Part shown: positions 1-7,749 of the stretch, one piece after another
Layout: the number at the start of each line of letters is the position of its first letter
Numbering within the stretch: position 1 is the first letter of the stretch
Assembly (NCBI RefSeq): GCF_009770985.1
Contig: NZ_WSRW01000003.1
Location: 958,907 to 1,022,906 of the forward strand
DNA length: 64,000 nt
Origin: Mucilaginibacter lacusdianchii
GTDB lineage: Bacteria; Bacteroidota; Bacteroidia; Sphingobacteriales; Sphingobacteriaceae
Direction of reading: 5' to 3'
Program-made: the position numbers and the translations under genes
Notes under the pieces: generated by a model
What the model saw: only the letters and a program-made list of their open reading frames with translations
What the model was told of the DNA's origin: nothing
Database searches by the model: none

Positions 1-1
1 T

Positions 2-790
2 CCGTTGAGTATTGACACTAAAACGCAGCAACCTTATTATCTAAACTTTCCTATATGCACCATCCGCGATATGGCCAAAGCGCATCAGCTACTGGCCGAT
101 CACCTGGATATAAATAATGTAGAGGTATTAATAGGTGGCTCATTGGGTGGGCAGCAGGCTTTAGAGTGGAGCATCCAACAGCCTAACCGCATTCAAAAGC
201 TTATATTGATTGCTTCCAATGCCTTTCATTCCCCTTGGGGTATAGCATTCAACGAGTCTCAACGACTGGCTATAAGTGCAGACCCTACGTTTTATCAAAA
301 TACGCCCGATGGTGGCAGCGCAGGTTTAAAAGCGGCTCGCAGTATGGCCTTGTTGTCTTACAGGGGATATCAAGCTTATAATCAAACACAAAAGGAACCA
401 ACATCCGCTTTAGTCGATGGCTTTCGTGCGGCCTCTTATCAAAGCTATCAAGGCGACAAACTTGTAAAACGTTTTAATGCTTATAGCTACTGGTATTTGA
501 GCAAAGCTATGGACTCACACCATGTAAGCCGCAACCGCGGCAGTGTTGAAGATGTACTTGCTTTGGTAAAAGCTAATACATTAATAATTGGCATTACATC
601 AGATATTCTTTTTCCGGCTACTGAGCAGCAATATATGGCTCAACATATTCCAAATGCAATATATGCCGAGTTTGACACCGTTTATGCGCACGACGGCTTT
701 TTAATTGAAACCGGCATTTTAACAAATATTGTATCCTCCTTTTTTAATCAACATACACAAACCATCGCATTACAAAATCTTTCTGAATGA
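2..790 (+). CDS. metX: Homoserine O-acetyltransferase (5' truncated by window edge)
   Basis: Alpha/beta-hydrolase that activates L-homoserine by acyl transfer from acetyl-CoA, the entry step to methionine. The reading frame is open to the left edge, so roughly the first quarter of the protein is missing and the TTG at 5 is not the real start. Counting from that TTG, the nucleophile elbow GGSLGG carries Ser46, and the rest of the triad is visible as Asp200 (in TSDILFP) and His229 (in AHDGF). The motif TIRDM and the following QALEW are typical of MetX. The stop overlaps the start of the next gene (ATGA at 787), so the pair is translationally coupled with homoserine dehydrogenase, which supplies the substrate. 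A homoserine O-succinyltransferase activity cannot be excluded from sequence alone. Confidence 0.93.
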   Translation, partial: PLSIDTKTQQPYYLNFPICTIRDMAKAHQLLADHLDINNVEVLIGGSLGGQQALEWSIQQPNRIQKLILIASNAFHSPWGIAFNESQRLAISADPTFYQNTPDGGSAGLKAARSMALLSYRGYQAYNQTQKEPTSALVDGFRAASYQSYQGDKLVKRFNAYSYWYLSKAMDSHHVSRNRGSVEDVLALVKANTLIIGITSDILFPATEQQYMAQHIPNAIYAEFDTVYAHDGFLIETGILTNIVSSFFNQHTQTIALQNLSE

Positions 791-2001
791 GTACTAAATT
801 GAATATAGGTTTATTCGGTTTTGGTGTAGTTGGGCAAGGCCTGTACGACATCATCAAAACCAAAAACCTGAATCTTGAAATTAAAAAAATAGCCATTAAG
901 CATCCTGGCAAGCTCCGTTCTTTGCCGCCTGAGCTATTTACCACTGATAAAGACGAATTGCTTAACAACCCCGAAATCAATACCATTGTTGAGCTGATTA
1001 ATGATACCGAAGCTGCTTTTGATATCGTTTCAACGGCGCTTAAGTCAGGAAAAAACGTAGTGTCAGCCAGTAAAAAAATGATTGCCTTGCATTTGCAGGA
1101 ATTGTTGGACTTGCAACGCGAACATGGCACATCGTTATTATACGAAGGAGCCGTATGCGGCAGTATTCCTATTATTCGTAATCTAGAAGAATACTATGAC
1201 AACGAATTGCTGCACTCCATCAGCGGAATTTTCAACGGTTCATCCAATTATATTCTTTCAAAAGGCTTTTTAGAGAACATGGACTACGCTGCGGCGTTAA
1301 AATTAGCGCAAGACTTAGGCTTTGCAGAAACTGACCCTACCATGGATGTAGGCGGTTTCGATGCCAAATTCAAACTCGTTATTGCAGCGGCACATGCTTA
1401 CGGTTTAATTGTGAAACCTGAAGATGTGTTAAATATAGGTATCCAGAACCTGTCTGCGCATGACATGCGATATGCCCGCGAAAAGCGCTGGAAAATAAAA
1501 TTGGTACCTGTAGCCAAAGAGTTGGATGCACAAAACGTTACGCTGTTTGTGATGCCAAAATTTGTTACCGAAACCGAGTTTTTGTATAATGTAGAGTACG
1601 AATATAATGGTGTAACTGTACAGGCTGCCTTTGCCGACCAGCAATTCTTTTTTGGTAAAGGCGCTGGCGGCCACCCTACTGGCTCGGCGGTATTATCTGA
1701 TATTGCTGCCTTGCGTTACGATTACAGTTATGAGTACAAAAAAGCAAATCAAAAGCACAGTCTGCACTTTACCAACGATGTAGAATTATACGTTTACTTG
1801 CGCTACGAAGATGAGCAATTGGTTGAAGATTTAAATTTCATCCATATTAAGGAGCGTTTTTATTCGGGCGATTTTAAGTTTGTAATTGGAAAAGTAAATC
1901 TGCAAAATCTGATTAATCATCAGCAACGTATATCTGAAAGCAAGGCATTTGTTGCCTTTGCCGATCAGCTATCTGGGGTCAATTTAGCTTCGGCAGAATA
2001 A
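787..2001 (+). CDS. hom: Homoserine dehydrogenase
   Basis: NAD(P)-dependent reduction of aspartate semialdehyde to homoserine, the shared precursor of threonine and methionine. The N-terminal Rossmann motif GFGVVG lies at residues 11-16. The catalytic core shows GAVCGSIPIIRNL and the AETDPTMDVGG..D..K segment that carries substrate-binding acidic residues and the catalytic lysine. At 404 residues it is slightly shorter than the roughly 430-residue family type, and the last 90 residues form a divergent segment where an ACT regulatory domain usually lies. It starts inside the metX stop codon (ATGA), which fits coupled expression. No aspartokinase domain is fused. Confidence 0.93.
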   Translation: MSTKLNIGLFGFGVVGQGLYDIIKTKNLNLEIKKIAIKHPGKLRSLPPELFTTDKDELLNNPEINTIVELINDTEAAFDIVSTALKSGKNVVSASKKMIALHLQELLDLQREHGTSLLYEGAVCGSIPIIRNLEEYYDNELLHSISGIFNGSSNYILSKGFLENMDYAAALKLAQDLGFAETDPTMDVGGFDAKFKLVIAAAHAYGLIVKPEDVLNIGIQNLSAHDMRYAREKRWKIKLVPVAKELDAQNVTLFVMPKFVTETEFLYNVEYEYNGVTVQAAFADQQFFFGKGAGGHPTGSAVLSDIAALRYDYSYEYKKANQKHSLHFTNDVELYVYLRYEDEQLVEDLNFIHIKERFYSGDFKFVIGKVNLQNLINHQQRISESKAFVAFADQLSGVNLASAE

Positions 2002-2044
2002 TAACGGTTATAAGTTTTAAGTAGATTTCTTTAAACTGTTAAAG

Positions 2045-2073
2045 GCAAACGGCTTCAATATGAAGCCGTTTGC
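2045..2073 (+). terminator. Intrinsic terminator after metX-hom
   Basis: A perfect 13-bp stem (GCAAACGGCTTCA with its complement) closes a 3-nt loop, followed by TGTTTTATG. It lies 44 bases after the hom stop. The trailing T-run is short, so termination is likely but not certain. Confidence 0.7.
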
Positions 2074-2135
2074 TGTTTTATGAATATGGTAGGCCTTAAC
2101 CGAGATTTTGTGACTGCATAATGTAAAGAGATTGT

Positions 2136-2143
2136 TATATTTG
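2136..2143 (+). promoter_or_regulatory. Candidate -7 promoter box (TATATTTG)
   Basis: Exact match to the Bacteroidota sigma-ABfr -7 consensus TAnnTTTG, 30 bases before the ATG at 2174. A TTTTG at 2106-2110 is slightly too far upstream to be a standard -33 element. It would drive the three-gene envelope-sugar cassette. Confidence 0.5.
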
Positions 2144-2173
2144 TAGTAAGTAATTCAGGTGCCTGCTCTATTG

Positions 2174-3343
2174 ATGTCGAAGTTTTTAAAGCTTTTTACC
2201 AACCGCGCTTTTGTAACCGTAATTTGGTTTGGTTTAAGCTTGTTTGCAGTAATTAAACAAGCGCTACATCATCACATTAACAACTACTTAATCTACAAAT
2301 ATACATTCACTAACCTAATACACCAGGTTAATTTGTATACGCCGCAACCCCAGTTTTATGAAGACAGTAACCACTACGGGCCATTGTTTGCCTTGGTTAT
2401 TGCGCCTTTTACTCTTTTTCCAGACCTGCTGGGCTGTATACTTTGGGTAATGGTAAACGCTTTGGTTTTACACAAAGCTATTTTAATGTTGCCTGTTAGC
2501 CCATGGCAAAAATCAGCCGTTTTGATAATCTGCGCACACGAATTAATGACGGCGTCATTCAACGTACAGTTCAATCCTATTATGGCAGCCCTTATTATTT
2601 TAAGCTTTATTTTTATAAAGAGAAAACAGGATATATGGGCAGCATTAGTCATCGTTGTAGGTACTTATATCAAGCTGTATGGTGTTGTTGGATTGGCTTT
2701 TTTCTTTTTTTCAGAGCAAAAATGGCACTTCATTAAATGGCTAATTATATGGGGACTTGTTATGTTGGTGTTGCCAATGTTGTTTTCTTCGCCCGAGTTT
2801 GTGTTGCAAAGTTATTATGATTGGTATGCAAGCTTGGCCGATAAAAATGCCCACAACGCGGTATCTTTAATGCAGGATATCAGTGTGATGGGAATTGTTC
2901 GACGAGTGTTTAGCTATCCGCAATTATCTAATTTTGTAGTGCTGGTTCCGGCAATGCTTGTTTTTGCTTCATCATATTTTAATTTTAGAAGTTATTCAAA
3001 AACACCGTATCAATTGTTGATTTTATCTTCAACGTTAATTTTTACGGTAATATTCAGTACCGGTTCCGAATCGCCAACTTATATTATTGCATTTGTGGGC
3101 GTGGCCATATGGTTTGTAAACTTACCGCAGCCGGTTACTAATTTGAATGTTGCCTTATTGGTTTTTGCTTTATTGATTACCAGTTTGTCGCCTTCTGATC
3201 TTTTTCCTAAATTTATTAATCAACAATATATTAAACCTTACGCATTGAAGGCACTGCCCTGTTTTTTGATTTGGCTTAAAATAGTATACGAAAGCTTAAC
3301 GCGTAAATTCAACCAGGAACCGTCCTACGAGGTTGCAAGATGA
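2174..3343 (+). CDS. GT87/DUF2029-like integral membrane glycosyltransferase
   Basis: Polytopic membrane protein with about ten hydrophobic segments, resembling the GT-C superfamily GT87 (DUF2029) mannosyltransferases, which use polyprenyl-phosphate sugars on the outer face of the inner membrane. The ATG at 2174 (MSKFLKLF) is preferred over the in-frame GTG at 2159 because it sits just before the first membrane segment. The first large loop contains an acidic, aromatic stretch (QFYEDSNHYGP), where these enzymes carry catalytic acidic residues. Its last codons overlap the GT2 gene (ATGA at 3340), and a deacetylase gene follows. That layout resembles arnC/arnD/arnT-type and Francisella flmF2/naxD/flmK-type lipid A sugar systems. 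Acceptor and sugar are unknown. Confidence 0.7.
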   Translation: MSKFLKLFTNRAFVTVIWFGLSLFAVIKQALHHHINNYLIYKYTFTNLIHQVNLYTPQPQFYEDSNHYGPLFALVIAPFTLFPDLLGCILWVMVNALVLHKAILMLPVSPWQKSAVLIICAHELMTASFNVQFNPIMAALIILSFIFIKRKQDIWAALVIVVGTYIKLYGVVGLAFFFFSEQKWHFIKWLIIWGLVMLVLPMLFSSPEFVLQSYYDWYASLADKNAHNAVSLMQDISVMGIVRRVFSYPQLSNFVVLVPAMLVFASSYFNFRSYSKTPYQLLILSSTLIFTVIFSTGSESPTYIIAFVGVAIWFVNLPQPVTNLNVALLVFALLITSLSPSDLFPKFINQQYIKPYALKALPCFLIWLKIVYESLTRKFNQEPSYEVAR

Positions 3344-4293
3344 GAAAGAAAGTTTCTGTAGTAATTCCGTCCTTTAATGAAGAGGGCAACATCGAGGTAT
3401 TGGCTTTGCGGCTGATAGAAGTGCTGAAGGCTACTCGCTATGCGTATGAAGTTATATTTGTTGACGACGGTAGCTCGGACGGCACATTGCGCAAGCTGCA
3501 TTCTATTAGTGACATCGACAACAATTTATATTATCTGGAGCTGTCACGAAATTTTGGCCATCAAAATGCGCTGAAAGCCGGTTATGATTATGCCGATGGC
3601 GACTGTATCATTAGCATGGACAGCGATATGCAACATCCGCCTGAAATGATTGCTCAATTCTTAGAGAAATGGGAAGAAGGTTATGATGTCGTTTATACTC
3701 TGCGAGAGTACCAGGATGAAACAACGATTTTTAAAACCAAAACTTCTGATCTTTTTTACAAAATGATCAACTCGTTGTCGGATACGAAATTGGAAAAAGG
3801 GACGGCAGACTTTAGGTTGATTGATCGTAAGGTGGCCAACGTATTAAGTGGCTTGAATGAAAACGGCTTGTTTATACGTGGCTTGATCAAATGGTTAGGC
3901 TTTAAGCAATATGCCATTGCTTATCAGTGCGATGCCCGCTTTTCGGGTAAAAGCAAGTACAACCTCAAAAAAATGGTAAAGTTTGCCGTGCAGGGTATAA
4001 CAGCTTTCAGCGTACGCCCATTGTACATGGCAACTGGTGTGGGTTTGTTCTTTTCGTTAGTGGCAATCTTGTACATTCCATATATCTTGATCAGCTATTT
4101 CACCGGTCACGTGGTTTCCGGTTGGACATCTATCTTGGCAACTATCGTATTTTTTGGTGGTATTCAGCTAATGGTATTAGGTATCATTGGTTTGTATCTG
4201 GGCAAACTGTTTATGCAATCCAAGCAGCGCCCAAATTATATTGTTCGGTCTACTAACTTACAAAGGGTAAATAATGATTTTGTTAAGCTTTGA
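3340..4293 (+). CDS. Family 2 glycosyltransferase, polyprenyl-phosphate sugar synthase type
   Basis: Likely transfers a sugar from a nucleotide donor to undecaprenyl phosphate, like DPM1, GtrB and ArnC. The GT-A domain shows PSFNEEGN near residue 10, DDGSSDGT near 42 and the metal-binding DSDMQHPPEM near 90. The FSGKSKYNLKKM segment is characteristic of this subgroup. Two membrane helices follow at about 228-250 and 260-285, with a positively charged tail. At 317 residues it has the usual length. It overlaps the upstream GT87-like gene by 4 nt and the downstream deacetylase by 20 nt, so the three are almost certainly one transcript. The sugar attached cannot be read from the sequence. Confidence 0.88.
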   Translation: MRKKVSVVIPSFNEEGNIEVLALRLIEVLKATRYAYEVIFVDDGSSDGTLRKLHSISDIDNNLYYLELSRNFGHQNALKAGYDYADGDCIISMDSDMQHPPEMIAQFLEKWEEGYDVVYTLREYQDETTIFKTKTSDLFYKMINSLSDTKLEKGTADFRLIDRKVANVLSGLNENGLFIRGLIKWLGFKQYAIAYQCDARFSGKSKYNLKKMVKFAVQGITAFSVRPLYMATGVGLFFSLVAILYIPYILISYFTGHVVSGWTSILATIVFFGGIQLMVLGIIGLYLGKLFMQSKQRPNYIVRSTNLQRVNNDFVKL

Positions 4294-5065
4294 TATAGAG
4301 GAATTTGATATGCCGTTTGAATACGGCAAAAGTTTACCCTTTGATGAACAATTGTCTATATCAACCGCAGGTACGCTTAGTATCTTGAAAATACTAAAAG
4401 GTGCCGGGGTTAAGGCAACGTTTTATTGTACGGCTAATTATGCGCAACATCAGCCAGAGATAGTAATTCAGATTATAAACGAAGGGCATGAACTGGCCTC
4501 ACATGGCTATTACCATTCTGAGTTTAAGCCGGAGCATCTGTTACAATCCAAGCAAAAACTGGAGGAACTTACCGGCGTCGAAATTCGGGGCTATCGCATG
4601 GCACGCATGATGCCTGTAGACGAAAAAGAAATTGAAAAAGCTGGTTACATTTACAACTCATCTATTAACCCTACTTGGTTGCCAGGGCGATATAATAACT
4701 TTAGCAAACCGCGTACCTGGTTTTACCATCAAAACGTGTTGCAACTGCCATCTTCAGTTTCTCCGGTTATACGCTTTCCACTGTTCTGGTTAAGCTTTCA
4801 CAATTTGCCAATGAGCATTTTAAAAATAATGAGTGTTGCTACACATAAAAAAGATGGTTATTTGAACTTGTACTTTCATCCCTGGGAGTTTACCGATTTA
4901 AATCAGCCCGAACGTTTTGGTTTTCCTAGTTATGTAACCCGCAATACTGGTGAAGCATTCATCAAACGCTTGGCCGATTTTATAAATTGGGCACAGCAAA
5001 AAGGATATCAATTTATGCGTACAGGAAATTTTGTAGATACTATTAAACAGAAAAGCCGGATGTAA
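4274..5065 (+). CDS. NodB-type polysaccharide/polyprenyl-sugar deacetylase
   Basis: Carbohydrate esterase family 4-like deacetylase. Motif 1 is SFDIEEFD with Asp7 as a likely catalytic/metal residue; motif 2 is SHGYYHSEF with metal ligands His77 and His81. The C-terminal YFHPWEF supplies the late histidine and is typical of the subgroup found next to exopolysaccharide and lipid-linked sugar genes. No signal peptide is visible, so it probably acts at the cytoplasmic membrane face or is membrane associated. It overlaps the GT2 gene by 20 nt. By position it may deacetylate the lipid-linked amino sugar made by that enzyme, as ArnD or NaxD do; that substrate is an inference. Its stop codon lies in the loop of the downstream terminator hairpin. 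Confidence 0.82.
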   Translation: MILLSFDIEEFDMPFEYGKSLPFDEQLSISTAGTLSILKILKGAGVKATFYCTANYAQHQPEIVIQIINEGHELASHGYYHSEFKPEHLLQSKQKLEELTGVEIRGYRMARMMPVDEKEIEKAGYIYNSSINPTWLPGRYNNFSKPRTWFYHQNVLQLPSSVSPVIRFPLFWLSFHNLPMSILKIMSVATHKKDGYLNLYFHPWEFTDLNQPERFGFPSYVTRNTGEAFIKRLADFINWAQQKGYQFMRTGNFVDTIKQKSRM

Positions 5066-5083
5066 TATCCGGCTTTTCTGTTT
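5045..5083. terminator. Bidirectional intrinsic terminator
   Basis: A 17-bp perfect stem (5045-5061 with 5067-5083) with a 5-nt loop lies between two convergent genes. The left arm is the last coding sequence of the deacetylase and the loop contains its TAA stop. A-rich and T-rich stem ends allow function in both directions. Confidence 0.85.
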
Positions 5084-5085
5084 AA

Positions 5086-6441
5086 CTATATTTCTTTGTT
5101 GATGTCCCAGGCTTCCAGGTAATCAGCTATTCTTTTCAAGAACATGCCACCTAAAGAACCGTCAACCACACGATGGTCGTAAGACAATGATAAAAACATC
5201 ATATGTCGGATAGCAATAACATCGCCGGTTGGTGTTTCCAAAACCGCAGGTTTCTTTTTAATCGCACCAATAGCCAAAATTGCAACCTGAGGCTGGTTAA
5301 TTATTGGTGTACCCATAATATTACCAAAGGCAGCTATATTGGTTATTGTAAAGGTGCCGTCCTGCGTTTCGTCTGGTCGTAATTTATTTTGACGGGCACG
5401 GTTTGCCAAATCATTTACCGTTTTTACCAGGCCCACCATACTTAAGGTATCGGCATTTTTGATAACCGGTACAATTAAATTACCATTTGGAAGCGCGGTG
5501 GCCAAGCCAATGTTGATATTTTTCTTTTTGATGATTTGCGTTCCTTTAACAGAAACATTAATCATCGGCATATCGATAATGGCTTTAACAACAGCCTCAA
5601 TAAAAATTGGGGTATAAGTTATTTTTTCGTTTTCGCGGCTTTCAAAACGCTTTTTGTTTTTTTCGCGCCAGTAAACCAAATTAGTTACATCCGCCTCTAC
5701 AAATGAAGTGACGTGAGCCGATGTTTGACGGCTCATGGTCATATGCTCCGCAATCAGGCGGCGCATCCGGTCCATTTCAATGATCTCATCGTTGCCCGAT
5801 ACCGATACGGCGGGTGCAGTATATGCAGGCGGCTGTGAAGCTTCAAATGAAGGTTGTTGCGTAACAGCAGAATGCGTTGTTGCTTGTGCTGGCTGGCTAC
5901 GGCTTTTTAAATAAGCCAGTAAGTCGTCTTTGGTCAGTCGGCCTTCCGCACCACTGCCGGGTATAGTGTCTAGTTCGGCTACGCCTATTCCCTCTTGATT
6001 AGCTATATTTCGCACCAACGGAGAGTAAAAGCGAACGGATGATGACAACACAGGCTTGTGCTCAACATGCCTTTGTTCAACGTGCTCAATGCCTGGAATG
6101 GGCAGTGGCATGTCGGGCGCTGCTTCCGGCTCTCGCTGTTGTTCTGATGAAGGGTTAGGAATTTCGGGTGCAGATGTTGAAACAGGTTCTTCTTCCGGCC
6201 CATCCGTTTCAATCACAGCAATGGGGTCGCCTACTTGTACTACCTGATCTTTTTGATATAATTGTTCAACCAACTTGCCGCTAACCGGAGATGGTACTTC
6301 TGAATCTACTTTATCAGTTGCAATTTCTACAACGGCATCATCGGCTTCAATATAATCGCCAATGTTTTTAACCCAGTTAATCACCGTTGCTTCAGCAACA
6401 CTTTCGCCCATTTTAGGCAGCAACAGCTGATATTTTGCCAT
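5086..6441 (-). CDS. 2-oxoacid dehydrogenase E2 component (dihydrolipoamide acyltransferase)
   Basis: E2 core enzyme of a 2-oxoacid dehydrogenase complex. Domains in order: one lipoyl domain (residues 1-78, lipoyl-lysine Lys44 in ATDKVDSEV), a Pro/Glu-rich linker, a peripheral subunit-binding domain (about 138-176), a second flexible linker, and the acyltransferase domain with the catalytic YDHRVVDG motif (His423, Asp427). At 451 residues with a single lipoyl domain it is closest to branched-chain (bkdB-like) or 2-oxoglutarate E2 proteins. No E1 or E3 gene is adjacent, so the substrate (pyruvate, 2-oxoglutarate or branched-chain oxoacid) cannot be settled here. It appears to be monocistronic. 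Confidence 0.9.
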   Translation of the reverse strand: MAKYQLLLPKMGESVAEATVINWVKNIGDYIEADDAVVEIATDKVDSEVPSPVSGKLVEQLYQKDQVVQVGDPIAVIETDGPEEEPVSTSAPEIPNPSSEQQREPEAAPDMPLPIPGIEHVEQRHVEHKPVLSSSVRFYSPLVRNIANQEGIGVAELDTIPGSGAEGRLTKDDLLAYLKSRSQPAQATTHSAVTQQPSFEASQPPAYTAPAVSVSGNDEIIEMDRMRRLIAEHMTMSRQTSAHVTSFVEADVTNLVYWREKNKKRFESRENEKITYTPIFIEAVVKAIIDMPMINVSVKGTQIIKKKNINIGLATALPNGNLIVPVIKNADTLSMVGLVKTVNDLANRARQNKLRPDETQDGTFTITNIAAFGNIMGTPIINQPQVAILAIGAIKKKPAVLETPTGDVIAIRHMMFLSLSYDHRVVDGSLGGMFLKRIADYLEAWDINKEI

Positions 6442-6507
6442 ATCTATTCAATACAGTTAAATTCTAGTTAAGTAAGGGCCAAACTTACTTATTTATCTGT
6501 TTATATT

Positions 6508-7749
6508 TTAACGGGTGGTCAGTAAAGTATTCAACATTCCTAAGGCGGTGATGGCCGTGCGTTCAATATTTTGTTTGCGCTTATTGCCGAACGTGAATTT
6601 TTTTACCACCGTTTCGGTTGCTGAGGCTACCGCAATCCATACCGTACCAACCGGCTTTTCATCTGTACCACCACCAGGGCCGGCAATACCAGTAACCGCT
6701 ATAGCATAATCTGAATCGAAATTTTTTAAAGCGCCTTGTACCATTTCGGTAGCTGTTTCTTCGCTCACGGCACCATGTTGCCACAAGGTTTCTTCCTGCA
6801 CGCCTAAAATGGTTTCTTTTAAATCATTTGAATAGGAAACAGCGCCCCCTAAAAACGCTTGGGATGAACCCGGATGTTGTGTAAATAAATGGGATATATA
6901 TCCGCCGGTACAACTTTCGGCCACTGACAGCGTTTTACCTTCTGTTGTGAGTTTATCTAAAATAGCTTTTTCAAGGGCTATATCTTCGGTAGCTGCAACC
7001 ACATTATTTACCCTTTCAATTATCAAGTCGGCATAATGGCTAACCTCTTCCATTAACGCAGCTTCCTGCTCGCCGTAACCGCTTAAACGCAAACGTACCT
7101 GGCCAAGTTTAGGCAAATACGCCAGTTTAATATGTTGTGGTAACGAATCTTCTATATCGGCTATGCGTTCGGCTAAAAAGGATTCGCCCTCACCTACCGT
7201 TAAAATGGTTTGATGTACAATGGCTGGCAGCTTAAAGGTAGTCTTTAATTTAGGCAACACCTGCTCTTCAAACATGTACATCATTTCGAAGGGCACGCCG
7301 GGCATGGATACGTATATTTTGTTTTCGTGGTTAAACCACATACCCGGTGCAGTTCCGTTGTGGTTCAAAATAATTTCGCAGTTAGCTGGTACCAGCGCTT
7401 GTTGCTTGTTGACATCCAGCAACGGGCGATTATATTTGGCAAAAATACTTTTCACGTTTTCCAGCGCGGCTTCGTTCTCAACCATGCTTACGCCGAAATA
7501 TTCAGCTAGGGTTTTCTTAGTAATATCGTCTTTGGTAGGTCCAAGTCCGCCGGTTATTAGAATTATATCAGCACGGTTTTTGGCCTCGGCCAGCGCAGTC
7601 AAAATATGTTGCTTGTCATCAGATACCGATGATATTTGTTTAACCCTGATGCCTGCACTATTTAATTGCTGGGCCATCCAGGCTGAATTGGTGTCTACGA
7701 TCTGACCAATCAGTATTTCGTCGCCTATGGTGATAATTTCTGCTAACAT
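6508..7749 (-). CDS. cinA: CinA-family protein (NMN deamidase / ADP-ribose pyrophosphatase type)
   Basis: Two-domain CinA protein. The N-terminal MoCF-like domain (about 4-170) contains GDEILIGQIVDTNS and TGGLGPTKDD; in studied homologues it has ADP-ribose pyrophosphatase activity. The C-terminal domain (about 255-410) contains VAESCTGGYISH and TGIAGPGGGTDEKPVG and is the nicotinamide mononucleotide amidohydrolase (PncC) part. Length 413 residues is normal. The ATG overlaps the last base of the lptD-like stop codon (TAATG at 7749), so the two genes are translationally coupled. This neighbourhood suggests co-transcription rather than shared function. A role in competence is historical and not shown here. 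Confidence 0.92.
   Translation of the reverse strand: MLAEIITIGDEILIGQIVDTNSAWMAQQLNSAGIRVKQISSVSDDKQHILTALAEAKNRADIILITGGLGPTKDDITKKTLAEYFGVSMVENEAALENVKSIFAKYNRPLLDVNKQQALVPANCEIILNHNGTAPGMWFNHENKIYVSMPGVPFEMMYMFEEQVLPKLKTTFKLPAIVHQTILTVGEGESFLAERIADIEDSLPQHIKLAYLPKLGQVRLRLSGYGEQEAALMEEVSHYADLIIERVNNVVAATEDIALEKAILDKLTTEGKTLSVAESCTGGYISHLFTQHPGSSQAFLGGAVSYSNDLKETILGVQEETLWQHGAVSEETATEMVQGALKNFDSDYAIAVTGIAGPGGGTDEKPVGTVWIAVASATETVVKKFTFGNKRKQNIERTAITALGMLNTLLTTR

Noticed and set aside
1..30. TTG at position 5 as start of metX
   Set aside because: The family is about 90 residues longer at the N-terminus and the frame is open to the window edge, so the gene is cut, not started, here.
7220..7705. 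Plus-strand open frame opposite cinA (161 codons)
   Set aside because: Shadow frame of a well-supported gene with unnatural composition.
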